Source: Cercozoa sp. M6MM (Eukaryota; Endomyxa: Ascetosporea). From it: a stretch of DNA of 64,000 bases. Location of the stretch: assembly GCA_040357565.1 (NCBI GenBank), contig JBDODJ010000025.1. The stretch is one strand, 5' to 3'. Below the pieces are notes generated by a model that was given only the letters and a program-made list of their open reading frames with translations, was not told where the DNA came from and searched no databases. Shown here one piece after another: positions 10,984 to 24,387 of this stretch. A program made the position numbers and the translations under genes. The stretch's first letter is position 1. The number at the start of each line of letters is the position of its first letter.

Positions 10984-13900
10984 ATGTCACACTCACACGA
11001 AAGCTCGTTCGAGTGGCCGTCGGATGCTCGCGAGTAGAGATTTCTTTTGTTTTCAGTCTGAGGGAGTGCTGCAGTATCCAGGCGTGTGTGTGTGTCACTT
11101 TTAGGTATGAGTTGCTGCGCGAGATTGGTCGTGGCGCCACGAGTCGCGTGTTTTTGGGCCGACTGAGACACCCACCGCCCTCGATGTCGCCTCAGGAGTC
11201 CTATGCGGCAGTTAAGGTAGCCAAGTGATCTGTTTAATTTTGATCGGTCCAGTTGTACGAGAGAGTTGTGTCAGGTGGTGAATCTGGAGGAATTCGACGA
11301 TCGCGAGGCGCAGCGACTCGTGCTGGAAGTTAATCAGGTCAGTCCAGTTGAGTCCGGGTTGTGTCCAGTTTTTTGTCCTGTTGTGTCCAGTCAGTTTGTG
11401 TGTGGGTGTGGGTGTGTGTGTGGGTTGTGGACAAAGTGTGGTTTGTGTGGGCGCAGTTGAGGACACTGCAGCACAGGCACATCGTGTCGCTGCTGGCCTC
11501 GTTCGTGCAGGCCAACACGAGCGCTCTGTGGATCGTGCAGCCGTGGCACCGCGGCGGCTCGCTGCGCCGAATTCTGACGCGCGCGGCGCCGCAGGGCTTC
11601 CGCGACATCAAAGTCATCGGTTTGCCCCCACTCCTTTACCCCCTTACCCCCTTACCCCCTTACCCCCTTACCCCCTACCCCCCCCCCCCACAGGAGCAGT
11701 GCTGAAGGACTTGCTGGAGGCACTGGCGTATCTGCACGACGAGAGACACGTCGTGCACCGCGACGTCAAGGCCGACAACGCGTTTCTCGACGCCTCTGGG
11801 TCAGTTTTTGGTCTGTTTGGACGGCTTGGGTGTTTTACTTAAGGCTGCGTTGTGTAGATGCGTTTTACTGGGCGATTTCGGCGTTGCTGCCACTACGCTT
11901 GAGGGTAGCTTTACCCCCCTCCCCCTCTTACCCCTTTACTCCTTCGGTACAGGTGGACGAAGACACGTGCGCACTACATTGACTGGCACTCCTGTATACT
12001 CTCTTACCCCCTTTACCCCCTTACCCCTGTACCCCCCTATCCCTTTACCCCCTCCCCCCGTAGGCCTGGATGGCACCGGAGGTGTTCGAAGGCAAGCACG
12101 GTCCTCCCGCTGATATCTGGTACGTCTCCCCCCCTTTACCCCTACCCCCTACCCCTACCGATCGATCAGGTCGCTCGGAATCACGGCGCTCGAACTGCGA
12201 TTCGGACTGTACCCCCCTTTATCCCTACCCTTCCCCTTTACCCCCTTTACCCTGTCCCCCTCCCCTTTACCCCCCCCCCAGCCCACCGCGCGCAGCGCTG
12301 AGTGCGCCGGAGCTGATGAAAGCGGCGTTGGATTTGTCGGTGCCGCCACCGTCGGTTGACGATTTTGACGAGTCTGCCGGTACATATGGACCTCTTTGTA
12401 CTGTACAAGTGTGGACTGGACTGGACTGGACTGGACTGACGTGTAGCCACGGAGGAGAAAACGCCCAAGTCGTTTCGCGCCTTTGTGGAACAGTGTCTGC
12501 AGCGCGATCCGACGAAACGCATCTCGGCGCAGCGACTGCTGCAGCACAAGTTCCTGCGCAAGTACTGCGCCGATCGCTCTGCTGTCTGCGACTACCTGCT
12601 GCCGCGTATGCCCCCCCCCCCNNNNNNNNNNNNNNNNNNNNNNNNNNNNNNNNNNNNNNNNNNNNNNNNNNNNNNNNNNNNNNNNNNNNNNNNNNNNNNN
12701 NNNNNNNNNNNNNNNNNNNNNCCCCCCCCCCCCCCCCCGTGCGCAGTGGCCGAAGCAGCAGCGCCCAGTCAGCCGTGTATATTTTCGTTTTTTCCAAGTT
12801 TAGACAAATACAGAAAATCGTGATATGCAGTTCCGGCCGCGGACTCGGACCTCGATCTGCCCGAGTTCATGCAGGTAACTTATTCCGCCCTCCCCCTCCC
12901 CTTCCTTTAGCCCCACTCCCTCCCTGGGCAGGAGACAACGGAGAAGGCCGGTCGCTCTTGGCGGTTCTCGTCGACCGATCACCCTGTCAGTGGTCATGCT
13001 AGTGGTCACTCACACGGCGATCACAAAAAGGCACCAGTCTCGGACGACGAACGCGAGATTGGTACTTCTGATGAGTGTGCCCAACTGAACTAACTGACGG
13101 ATTGATCTAACTGTCGCACGCACAGAGAAGGAAATGCAACGCAGCCTAAATCACAGTGGAGTCGAACGCAGCCTTAAAACTCGTGAGTCCTTATCGAAAC
13201 CGCCTCGATTGCCACACGGTACACCAGTGTGGGACTGTGCTATGTGAGTGAGAATGCGATTTGAGCAGGAACTGAGCCAGATGAGACAACTGGCGAGGAC
13301 AACATCGATCTGCTCACTCGGTCAGTTTCTTTTGTGTCAGTTTTTGCGCCCTGGTTTTGCAAGCGTGTTGACACGTTGTTCTGCACCGCAGGTCACCAAT
13401 GGTCCGGCCGCCAGATGACTCGCTGGTGCGTTGCCTTGCTTCTTTTTTTGCATTTTAGTTCATCCGCGCGGAAAGCAGATCGACCCGGAAGTCTTGGCTG
13501 CGATGAAAACGATGACCCCTCCTGTACACAACAAGTCTTAGTGGCTGGGGTGTGTGTGTATTTGCAACTTTTGGCAGAAACACGCAGGTCGTTCAGTCGT
13601 CGAACGAATCAATTTGGACGGCGAAGCACAGACTGCAGCTTCGTCTCAATCGGTATTGTGTGTGTTTTCTGTCTTTCTTTTCTGCTAACTATGTCTTATG
13701 CTTTCTCGCAGAAGCGAACAGTTACCAGGATAGGACGTTTCGAGGTGCTCGAAGAGCCGCCGGTATTTTTCGTTTTCGGCTTTTTGCGGCACGTCGCTGA
13801 AAAAATAATCTGTTCTTGGACAGAGCAAGGCCACCAAATCGGTGCCCGTTCCGCATGCGCGGTCTGACGTGTTGCTAGGCTCCGGGTAAACCATTTTGGA

Positions 13901-14665
13901 CCGCTTTGGCCACTTTGGGCCGGGTCAGCCGCAATAGTGCGATTTTTGCCAAAACAGCAGCTTGGGCCCGGTTTCGGCGCCGGCCAGTCGCAGTGGCAGC
14001 AGTTTCGCGCTGCCCTCGCTCCGATCACTCGATTTGCAAGTACAGCAGAGCTTTTTGCAAGTTGATTGGTTTGTCTTGGAATGATAAAAAACAAATCGTG
14101 TTGTGCAGGGCCTGTCACATAACACGCGGCAATGGAGTGTCGAGGACGTTGGCAAGTGGCTGTGTGCACTGGGCAAGGCGTTTGCAGCCTACGTGCCGGC
14201 CTTTGAGGACAGGTGTGTTTTGCTGTGATTGTTTTCTGTGACGATGTGTGCTTGCTGCTTGGTGGTGCAGTGGCGTGGACGGCGAGGTGCTCATGGACAT
14301 GGACGACGCGATGCTGCAGGAACTCGATGTGAGCAAGCGCGTTCACCGTGTCAAGATCCTCAAGGTGCTGGACAAGATGCGCGACGTTGCTTTCTTTGCC
14401 GATACCATTGCGGCGTCGCCGTCGCCCGACGTTCGCTCGCTGCGGCAGCAGCAGCAACTGCACTCGCACACGTCGCACTCGCGGCCATCCCACGAGCATT
14501 CTTTTGTGGACGAGCCGCTGACCACGTTGAGTGATGTATGCTCGGTCGCTTCGCAGGTACCTTTGTTCTCAAGTTGAACTGCCAGATCAGAAGCTTCGAA
14601 CTGACAACTTGCTTGCGCAGTCCTCGGCCGACTCTGGCGCGCGGCGACACAACTCCGTCGCCTAG
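10984..14665 (+). CDS. STE20/GCK-type protein kinase with C-terminal SAM domain
   Basis: Ser/Thr kinase closest in appearance to the OSR1/SPAK/Fray branch of STE20 kinases. Exon 1 (10984..11033, starting MSHSHESS) splices to 11105 in phase, giving YELLREIGRGATSRVFLG. Catalytic elements are intact: AVKV lysine near 11217, HRDVKADN near 11757, GDFGVAA near 11874, GTPAWMAPEVF across the intron ending at 12063, and ADIWSLGITALEL. The last kinase exon (about 12449-12605) contains KSFRAFVEQCLQRDPTKRIS. An N gap lies in the next intron. Downstream exons encode a low-complexity linker (SLGPVSAPASRSGSSFA) with GRFEVLEE at 13733-13756. A SAM domain follows (WSVEDVGKWLCALGKAFAAY, DSGVDGEVLMDMDDAMLQEL, RVHRVKILKVLDKM; about 14130-14380). 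The protein ends RRHNSVA at 14665. Linker exons are less certain than the kinase and SAM exons. Introns at 11.6-12.3 kb are CCCTTACCC-rich. Confidence 0.87.
11616..12060 (+). repeat. CCCTTACCC-type pyrimidine repeats filling kinase introns
   Basis: Introns at about 11632-11692, 11917-11942 and 11999-12060 are built largely of runs like CCCCTTACCCCC. The same motif fills the kinase introns up to about 12290. They sit where the polypyrimidine tract belongs, so they presumably act in acceptor recognition. Confidence 0.85.
12622..12721. other. assembly gap (100 N) inside a kinase intron
   Basis: Exactly 100 N flanked on both sides by poly-C. It lies between the last kinase-domain exon and the linker exons, so an exon could be hidden here. 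Confidence 0.97.
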
Positions 14666-15064
14666 CTAGTTTCGGTCGCTGAGCCACGCCACACGCACGG
14701 CGCGGCGTTAGTCGGCTTTAAATTTTAGTTTCTACCACTATTTTCTCAGCTAGTGATCACTTTATTCCCTCCTTGCGTTTCACTGCATCAAGTGCTCCAT
14801 ATCGTCACGCAACATGAAGCCTTGAGCAAGCTTTTGCAGCTGAACTCACGCTGCTGAGCGCACAGTCAGCTCTCACCTTCGTCGGTGACAAGACGATGAT
14901 GCGTATCGGATTTATAGTAAACTTGTGGGAACGTGAGGATGGTAGGACACACACAAACTCTCTCATTAATGAAGGGGCGCACAGGCGCGAGTTGCGTTGC
15001 CGTGGACGGCAGTGTACTCGGCCGTGCAAAGAAGAGGCGCGAAGAAGCGTCGGTCGAACTCGAC
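14666..15064. other. intergenic between convergent genes
   Basis: About 400 bases between the kinase stop (plus) and the RPL19 stop (minus). No supportable gene was seen; it probably carries both 3' UTRs. Confidence 0.5.
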
Positions 15065-15673
15065 TTACTCCTGCTCGCGCTTGGCCTTGGCTGCACATGG
15101 GGATTTACTCGTGCGACACAGAAATAGATAGAACATGGGCGTAATACCAGCCTCGCGACGGGCGCGCTTGGCGGCAGCACGGGCCTTGCGGGCACGGGCC
15201 TGCTCCTGCAGCTTGTCGAGACGGATCTTCTCGGCCTTGCGCTTGAAGACCTCCTCCTGCAGCACGCGCTTGTTCTTGAAGACGTTACCCTTGACCTTGA
15301 GGTAGAGCTCCTGGTGCATGTGCTTGTCGATCTTGTTCTGCTCGCGGTACTTTTTGAGCAGGCGACGCAGGACGCGCATGCGGCGCATGAACAGCACCTT
15401 CGTCGGCATGCGGGCAGTGGCGGCACCCTCGCGGTTGCCGGCGCCCTTACCGCGGCCCTTGGCGAGCTTCTCGGCGCGAGCCTTGGCACGAGCACGCGAG
15501 TGCACGGCAACAGCCTTCTTGATGATGAGACCGTCCTTCATCAGCTTCTTGATCGACTGGCGCGACGACGCCATGGCGATCTCCGAGGCCTCAGTCGGGT
15601 CGAGCCAGATGCGGCGCTCACCGCAGCCGGCGATCTTCGCAGCGAGCTTCTTCTGGACGCGCAGGTTCACCAT
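15065..15673 (-). CDS. RPL19: 60S ribosomal protein L19 (eL19)
   Basis: Structural protein of the large cytosolic ribosomal subunit. Two coding exons, complement(15065..15090, 15148..15673), give 183 aa, within the family's normal range. The family signature is unmistakable: [66 protein letters not shown] and [20 protein letters not shown] 57-nt intron separates the last eight codons, and reading through it would replace the basic tail AKAKREQE. The start is the ATG at 15673, immediately after a good acceptor (TGTGTGTGCAG). A 5'-UTR intron therefore probably runs to a donor near 15921. The gene is head-to-head with OGFOD1. Confidence 0.97.
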   Translation of the reverse strand: MVNLRVQKKLAAKIAGCGERRIWLDPTEASEIAMASSRQSIKKLMKDGLIIKKAVAVHSRARAKARAEKLAKGRGKGAGNREGAATARMPTKVLFMRRMRVLRRLLKKYREQNKIDKHMHQELYLKVKGNVFKNKRVLQEEVFKRKAEKIRLDKLQEQARARKARAAAKRARREAGITPMFYLFLCRTSKSPCAAKAKREQE

Positions 15674-16059
15674 CTGCACACGCACACAAACACAGTGTTA
15701 TAGCACAGAAAACACACCCCGCAGATTTCTCAACACAGCCACAGAGTGAGCAAAAGTGCATCAAAAGCACATTCCAACACCAGAAACACTGTACGCACCG
15801 CTCAGACCCGTACAGCCGTGCGCAGCGCGAAAATCCGGCCAAACGCCAAAATTTGTACTCGCGCCGCGCCGACCGCACATCAGAGCATAGATGCATTCGG
15901 GATGATGTCTCGACGTACCTTAAGTTCCACAAGCAAATATGGTTGTAGAAATTTTTAAAAAATTTCAAAAAATCCTGGAGCGCTGCCGATCGCGATCGTT
16001 CTGGGTTGCTCTCTAAGAGCAGCTAAGAGCAGCAACTGTGTGCGTGAGTGGATCCTAGC
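15674..16059. promoter_or_regulatory. RPL19 5'-UTR intron and shared RPL19/OGFOD1 promoter
   Basis: Reading minus, a donor (AAG|GTACGT near 15921) and the acceptor abutting the RPL19 ATG define a likely 5'-UTR intron of about 250 bases. Only about 140 bases remain between that donor and the OGFOD1 ATG at 16060, so both genes very likely use one compact promoter. It contains an A/T block (about 15935-15975) and a GATCGCGATCG palindrome near 15990. Confidence 0.6.
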
Positions 16060-18558
<2,499 letters not shown>

Positions 18559-18715
18559 AGTACGAGTGCTCGCGTCGTGCTCGATCGCTGGAACAGAAAC
18601 TTGGCAGCGCAACCGCTGGACCGCACTCTGACGTGACTGGCATTGACGTCACGTCATCTGAATCGTTCCAAGGCCCACTGACCTTATTCAGTTAAATTAA
18701 AACAAAATCGAATTG

Positions 18716-18734
18716 AACTGACGCGGATTTAACG
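18716..18734 (+). repeat. target-site duplication, left copy
   Basis: AACTGACGCGGATTTAACG, identical over 19 bases to 24648-24666. The flanking bases differ on both sides. Confidence 0.93.
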
Positions 18735-18778
18735 TAACAACTGACAATAGGGGCCAGGTCCAATCCATCACGGAGCCA

Positions 18779-19765
18779 ATGCGAACGAATGCACAAAAAC
18801 TGATAGAAAAAGCAAAGCAGAAGATTACATTCAACAAGAGAATAGCCTGCCCCGTGGTGACCAACATGACGAACAGAGGCACAAGCCGAGTGGCAGGTGG
18901 CTTCTACGTCACTGGCATCCAAATTGGAAACGTAGAACCCACCTATCCACCCATGTATATCAAAGATTGTACCACTACCCCCATACCCCTCCAGACCCGA
19001 AACTTCAAGGTGAAACTCACGGATGAAAGACTTGGACGAGTCCGCAGGACCGAAACACTGACATTCAAGCTCCTGGAGACCGAACAAGACTTGGCGAAAG
19101 CACAAACGCCCCTACTCGCAGGCGAAACACTACCGCTAGACTTCACCTCAAAAGAAGCCACAAGCTTGACGAAACTCGCACAAGAGATCTTCGAACAAGC
19201 AGAAAAAGAACGAACCGAAAAGAAACGCCCCAACATCCTGAGCCTGGCCCCGACCAGTCTGTACGACACTCAAGAACCGAGCGAACACGACCAACACCCA
19301 CAAACACAAGAACATCCCACACCCAACACCGCGCTGCCCACTAGCGCACTCCAAACAGAAATGCAACAAAGCACAATGAACGAAATACTCAACCAGGTAA
19401 CCACAAAAAGGAAACACACTCCCCATGCCACAGATCCAGAAATACACTCCTTAAACGTAGCTCAAGGAGATGAGGAACGAAATCTTCGACCTACACATGA
19501 GAATGGGAGAACTCGAACAAGCCGAACACGCAGGTCGCAAGAGAACGAGGAACGAGGCACAACAAGACATCGAACACCACGAAACAGACCCACCACCACC
19601 GAAACGCAACCTGAGCAATATCTCGATGAGCGACATGCGCCGCTCGCTCCCACTAAGAACCGACATGTCACCGAACCAACCGGAAGAGAACCATTTGGGC
19701 TAAACCCGCCAACTAGGCACAACCTGCAAAACCACTACCAAAAATACACCCCAAGTGATGGTTAG
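18779..19765 (+). CDS. LINE ORF1 protein
   Basis: A 328-aa frame opening at the first ATG of the element. It probably encodes the nucleic-acid-binding partner of the element's ribonucleoprotein, but I see no CCHC zinc knuckle or RRM. The N-terminal half (residues 1-130) looks folded (NRGTSRVAGGFYVTGIQIGN, FKVKLTDERLGRVRRTETL). The remainder is low-complexity and rich in Gln, Glu, Arg and Thr. Its stop overlaps the ORF2 start within ATGGTTAG (19758-19765). Confidence 0.88.
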   Translation: MRTNAQKLIEKAKQKITFNKRIACPVVTNMTNRGTSRVAGGFYVTGIQIGNVEPTYPPMYIKDCTTTPIPLQTRNFKVKLTDERLGRVRRTETLTFKLLETEQDLAKAQTPLLAGETLPLDFTSKEATSLTKLAQEIFEQAEKERTEKKRPNILSLAPTSLYDTQEPSEHDQHPQTQEHPTPNTALPTSALQTEMQQSTMNEILNQVTTKRKHTPHATDPEIHSLNVAQGDEERNLRPTHENGRTRTSRTRRSQENEERGTTRHRTPRNRPTTTETQPEQYLDERHAPLAPTKNRHVTEPTGREPFGLNPPTRHNLQNHYQKYTPSDG

Positions 19766-22700
19766 AATAGGAGAAAAACGCAACAGAGCCTTGGCTGATA
19801 TACAAGGAGCAGAGAGCGTAAACAACCGCAATAAAAGAACAAGACACGCAGAAAATATCAGAGAAGAGAGAGACCACCCAAACGACGAGATCGAGATACC
19901 AGGTATGAGAGAGATTGGAATAGAAACCTATGAGAGTGATGACAACAATGACAACGATCGTCACATTGATGAGATAGTTATACCCGACATGAGAGAAATA
20001 GGCCTAGAAGCATACATGATAGAACAAGAAGAAATCCTGGAACCTGAGACAGGACAGAAAAGAATAAAAGAACTGTACGAACGCGCAGACAAACGAGTTA
20101 AGCACAGGTGCACCGCAAGACGCACACTCAACGGGGCAATAATACAGCAGGCCTTCAGGCGGGCAAAGATCGGGGCCCTACAGAACCACGCTGAAAAAAG
20201 TACGAAACTACGCATCCTACACCAAAACGTGAACACCTTCAACAAGGAAAAACAACAAGAACTATTGAGCAGCATATACTGCCTACAACCCGAAGAAAGG
20301 CCGGACATCGTATGCTTAAGTGAAACCAGACACAACAACCCACCGCAAAGACTAAACGAATACGCACTGGTCGCCTCCATCGCGCCAAAACTATCCAAAG
20401 AAGACAACAAGACACTCCGAGAAGGCACACTGATATACAGCAAACACAAAGCACTGCTACACATTGTTGGTGCCTGGAACCCAGCAACATCCTCATACAT
20501 CCACCTAAGAGTGGGACAACATAAGAGAACGAGATTCCATCTATGGTACGCTTACATCCACCCAACCGACAGAAACTGCAAGGAACAAATGCAGCAACTG
20601 ACAACTGACTTCAAGGAATTCCACAGCAGAACACAGGAGCCTGGTCTCATTCTTGGCGACCTCAATGCAAAACACGCCAAGTGGTGTGCACATACCAGAG
20701 ATCAAGCTGGATACTCCCAGGAACACGTAGACAACGGTACTACGAGAACCACATCTGCGCGGGCGAACAAGCAAGGCATTGCCCTACAAGAAGCAATAGC
20801 TGAAAATGACTGGGAGATACTCAACAAATACACTCCAACCCACAGCTACAGAGTCCGAGGAGAGGCAGAGGCCAAGCCCAGAACAACGATAGACCTCGCG
20901 ATAGCTGACAGTGTCATCTCAGCACAATCTACAATATCGGTCTACGATCACCTGCACTTCCTATACAGCGACCACCACGCTGTTATGGTCACAGTAGAAC
21001 GAGCAGTGCGTAAACCAAAACACACCATACGGAGAAAGAACTACAAGAAGATAGACCTCCAAAAATACAAAGAACATGAATCGATTCGACTGCTATCACA
21101 AGAGAGAGATGTGGACAACATCGAGCAAATCAATGACACAGTCGAAGACATCACCAAAGCCATGCAGGAAGCCATAGAAGAGGCAACACCCACCAAAATA
21201 ATCACCCAACACTCTTGCCTAGGCATATCGGTCGACTCGATAAAAATCAAGAGGAACACATATAGCACCATGAAACTCATTAAGGAACTGAAAAACAAAA
21301 ATGAAGATGCGTCTGAACTCGAAGCACTCCTCAAAAACATGAGAAAACAACTCAGACAAAGCCTTCGCATTGATAGACAAGCACTATGGCAGGAGAGAGT
21401 GGCCAGACTAAACGCACACACAACAATTGGGGAGACCACTCGACTACTGAGAAACATCAATGACAGAGAAACAAATGGCGCTACCAGAGCCTCAACAATT
21501 GAGGGTGCCTCAGAAGACAAAGCCATCGCAGAGATCTTTGCAGAACACTTACAAAAGAAAACCACACTAGACTGGTCCCAATTCGCAATGTACAATGAAG
21601 TACTCGGAGAGAACAGATTTGCACAACAACACCAAGAGGTGTTACAACAAGCAGCACAACTGCAACAAGCACCAAAACTATGGACGATGGACGAACTGGA
21701 AGCTGCAATCAACACTCTTCCGCCATTCAAGGCACCTGGCAGAGACAAAATCATGAACCACCACATCATACACCTACCAGATGAGACCAAACAACTGCTA
21801 CTGAAGGTCTACAATGCCTGTCTCACACATGGGTACTTCCCGAAGGCATGGAAACACGCAACTATAGTGATGCTACCCAAGCCTGGCAAGGACTGTACAA
21901 AGGCAGCTTCCTACCGACCCATCTCGCTGCTGCCGTGCCTCGGCAAGCTACTGGACAAACTCATGAACGAGAGAGCATCCCAACAAATGAACACACAGTA
22001 TGTATCCAAGTACCAATCTGGGTGGAAACAACACATGTCAACGCTGGACACACTGGCTTACATACAACAGCAGGCAGAAATGGCAAAGAGAGCAGGTGAG
22101 TACATGACAGTCATTAGTCTAGACATCAAAGGCTTCTTCGACAAGCTCCACAAAGAGGGCGCAATCATTGCCCTGTCTAAACATGTGAATGGCGAAGAAC
22201 TGCTACTCATGGAGTCCTTCCTCTCAGACAGAACTATCTCGGTGAGAAGAAACGACACCGAATCAACAGACAAACAAGTCAACGGCAGTACTCCCCAAGG
22301 GGCCATCTGCAGCCCTCTACTCGCAAAGACCTTCCTCGATGACATGCACATACAACTGCAAAGAACAGGAGAACACATGAAACGACACCCCCGAAACTAT
22401 AAAATTAAAGGAGCAGTAACCACTGCACACAGTGTCGGATACGCCGATGACTCATACGTCATAGTAAGGACAACAAAGAGATCAGACATGCAGGAAGCGT
22501 GTAGGCGCCTCCTGGACACAGCCACCACCTGGGCAAAACGCAACGGCATGGAATTTGCACCCACAAAGACTCAGTTCATCCAACTGGGAAAGAAGACTAT
22601 CAGAGACCTCAAAATCAGAATGAAAACACTGTCCCACGGCAACGAGAGAGAAGACATCGAGGAAGTAGACAAAATGAGAATCTTAGGTCTCCTCATAGAC

Positions 22701-24347
22701 AGAAACCTGTCGTACGAGGCGCACGCAGAGCAACTACACCACAAAATCACTCGGAGGATCAACACACTGAAAAGACTGATATACACGAGGTCTGGACTCA
22801 CACAATACCTAGCGGTACAGATCTACAAAGCATGGATACTGTCATGCGCTCGATACGGCATCGCGCTCTGGTGGCACAAAATAGGCAGCACAAAATGGAG
22901 GAGAAAACTCGAAATAACACAACGCACCGCCCTGAGGATCTGCATGAGACTACCCACGAGCTCTCCCAACGAGGCAGTGTACACCATCACCGACACAGGA
23001 ACAATCGAAGAGATGGCAGAACGAGCAGAAGCGACAGAACTAATCAATCACTACGCTAAAGAGAGCACACTGTGTCTACAAACTGACACCACACCAATTT
23101 CCGCTTGGAGAAGAGCAGCCACAAACCGCAAGATCACCGACGCTGAACTGAGCGAAATACCACAAAGAAGGAGAAAGATGCTCGGAAGGATCATCAAGAC
23201 AGTGAACAGACCCAGAGAACACGAGACATGGTCAATACGGAAAATGGATGCTGAACACCACAAGCACAAGTGGCTCCAACTGATACGTGACCTCTCGAAC
23301 AGAGCAGAGATACAACAAGTGTACGCAACTGACGGCAGCCTTGCCGGAAGCGAAGCAGGCTACGGCTGGACATCAGGAAAACCAGTCAATGGAAGGCTAA
23401 GGTCTGGCAATGGAAAAATCACCAACGCGACTATCTATGATGCAGAAAGAGTTGCCATAATGCAATGCATCAAACACGCTAAAGAAAAAGGAGAAACCCG
23501 TATCGCACTCCTGATTGACAATAAAGGAACGATCTTGCACCTGACAACACCTCAAAAAACAGAGATGGATGAGATTGATGCACAATTGAAAGAACTAACA
23601 AAGGACATGCACATCACGGTACACTGGGTACCATCACACATCGACATTCACCTCAACGAACTAGCAGACAAAGAAGCAAAGAAAGGAAGGAACAACCACA
23701 ACAGGAGAAACTGGATCAAAATAAACAAAGACCACAAGAAACTGAAAAAGCAGACCCGAAACAGCAAAAACAATGAACCGCAACGCCCTCTCAGAAGGGC
23801 CAGAGCCAGAGCTCTACAGAAAACACACGTCAGAAGCCCCTGGAAACATATCAGGAACTCAAACAAACTCCTCAGAATAGCCAAAGAGCGCAAACTCAGC
23901 ATCGCAGACATCCGCACACTCTCAAGATTCCTCTGCAACAGACTTGGAAGCTTCAAGTACTACAACTACGCCCAAATACCACGAAAGTGCAATGAATGCA
24001 ATGCCAGAGGCAGACTCAGGACTCCCAACTGCAAGGGATGCAAACAAAGACTACAAAAACGGGAAGTAAGCGAGTGCCCCGACTGCGCGGGTACCTGGGA
24101 AAATGCAGAAGACACTCTCGACACGTACCACCGATTGCTGGAATGCAAGGTAACGGAAGCTATCAGAAACAACACCAATGCGGCTCAGTGGCGCACAATT
24201 GAAGACATACTGGCCAACCCTGAGAACCTAGCAACACTCAACAGAATGCATCAAGGCACCAAGATCTCCTGGGACGAGGAAGCAACTGTCGAAGGACAAC
24301 TAGCCTCCCAGCAGGCACCGGACCGAGAGGTCCCCGACATAGACTAG
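19758..24347 (+). CDS. LINE ORF2 polyprotein: endonuclease, reverse transcriptase, RNase H
   Basis: About 1529 aa from the ATG at 19758. An APE-type endonuclease lies at about residues 150-420 (LRILHQNVNTF, DIVCLSETRHN, LILGDLNAKHAKW, YSDHHAVMV). The reverse transcriptase follows at about 650-1000 (FKAPGRDKI, KAASYRPISLLPCLGKLLD, SLDIKGFFDKLHKEGAI, STPQGAICSPLLA, and the catalytic YADD in VGYADDSYVIV). RNase H sits at about 1190-1310 with all four acidic residues (ATDGS, DAERVA, LIDNK, LNELADKEAKKG). Cys-rich knuckles lie near the C-terminus (CNECNARG, CKGCKQ, CPDCAG). No stop or frameshift interrupts it. The ORF probably begins by reinitiation after ORF1. Confidence 0.96.
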   Translation: MVRIGEKRNRALADIQGAESVNNRNKRTRHAENIREERDHPNDEIEIPGMREIGIETYESDDNNDNDRHIDEIVIPDMREIGLEAYMIEQEEILEPETGQKRIKELYERADKRVKHRCTARRTLNGAIIQQAFRRAKIGALQNHAEKSTKLRILHQNVNTFNKEKQQELLSSIYCLQPEERPDIVCLSETRHNNPPQRLNEYALVASIAPKLSKEDNKTLREGTLIYSKHKALLHIVGAWNPATSSYIHLRVGQHKRTRFHLWYAYIHPTDRNCKEQMQQLTTDFKEFHSRTQEPGLILGDLNAKHAKWCAHTRDQAGYSQEHVDNGTTRTTSARANKQGIALQEAIAENDWEILNKYTPTHSYRVRGEAEAKPRTTIDLAIADSVISAQSTISVYDHLHFLYSDHHAVMVTVERAVRKPKHTIRRKNYKKIDLQKYKEHESIRLLSQERDVDNIEQINDTVEDITKAMQEAIEEATPTKIITQHSCLGISVDSIKIKRNTYSTMKLIKELKNKNEDASELEALLKNMRKQLRQSLRIDRQALWQERVARLNAHTTIGETTRLLRNINDRETNGATRASTIEGASEDKAIAEIFAEHLQKKTTLDWSQFAMYNEVLGENRFAQQHQEVLQQAAQLQQAPKLWTMDELEAAINTLPPFKAPGRDKIMNHHIIHLPDETKQLLLKVYNACLTHGYFPKAWKHATIVMLPKPGKDCTKAASYRPISLLPCLGKLLDKLMNERASQQMNTQYVSKYQSGWKQHMSTLDTLAYIQQQAEMAKRAGEYMTVISLDIKGFFDKLHKEGAIIALSKHVNGEELLLMESFLSDRTISVRRNDTESTDKQVNGSTPQGAICSPLLAKTFLDDMHIQLQRTGEHMKRHPRNYKIKGAVTTAHSVGYADDSYVIVRTTKRSDMQEACRRLLDTATTWAKRNGMEFAPTKTQFIQLGKKTIRDLKIRMKTLSHGNEREDIEEVDKMRILGLLIDRNLSYEAHAEQLHHKITRRINTLKRLIYTRSGLTQYLAVQIYKAWILSCARYGIALWWHKIGSTKWRRKLEITQRTALRICMRLPTSSPNEAVYTITDTGTIEEMAERAEATELINHYAKESTLCLQTDTTPISAWRRAATNRKITDAELSEIPQRRRKMLGRIIKTVNRPREHETWSIRKMDAEHHKHKWLQLIRDLSNRAEIQQVYATDGSLAGSEAGYGWTSGKPVNGRLRSGNGKITNATIYDAERVAIMQCIKHAKEKGETRIALLIDNKGTILHLTTPQKTEMDEIDAQLKELTKDMHITVHWVPSHIDIHLNELADKEAKKGRNNHNRRNWIKINKDHKKLKKQTRNSKNNEPQRPLRRARARALQKTHVRSPWKHIRNSNKLLRIAKERKLSIADIRTLSRFLCNRLGSFKYYNYAQIPRKCNECNARGRLRTPNCKGCKQRLQKREVSECPDCAGTWENAEDTLDTYHRLLECKVTEAIRNNTNAAQWRTIEDILANPENLATLNRMHQGTKISWDEEATVEGQLASQQAPDREVPDID

Positions 24348-24387
24348 GCCACCACTCACAGCAGTGGTGGCCCTAAGTCTATGTCCG
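24334..24387 (+). other. long hairpin spanning the LINE ORF2 stop codon
   Basis: The arms CCGACATAGACTAGG/CCACCACT and AGTGGTGG/CCCTAAGTCTATGTCCG pair over about 22 bp with two small bulges around a CACAGC loop. A perfect 10-bp core lies at 24347-24356 and 24363-24372. The stop codon (24345-24347) sits in the 5' arm. Confidence 0.85.

Noticed and set aside
11632-11692. CCCTTACCCC arrays as an interstitial telomere
   Set aside because: Each array is bounded by a splice donor and acceptor and sits in introns of several genes, so intron repeats explain it better. A telomere link is kept only as a question.
13080-13100. AACTAACTGACGG in a kinase intron as another LINE 3' remnant
   Set aside because: Only about 14 bases match and ACTGACT-type words are common here; no adjoining LINE sequence supports it.
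19961-23956. Many long minus-strand frames across 19.9-24.2 kb
   Set aside because: They are antisense shadows of LINE ORF2, whose A-rich coding strand has few stops on the complement. None has a motif.
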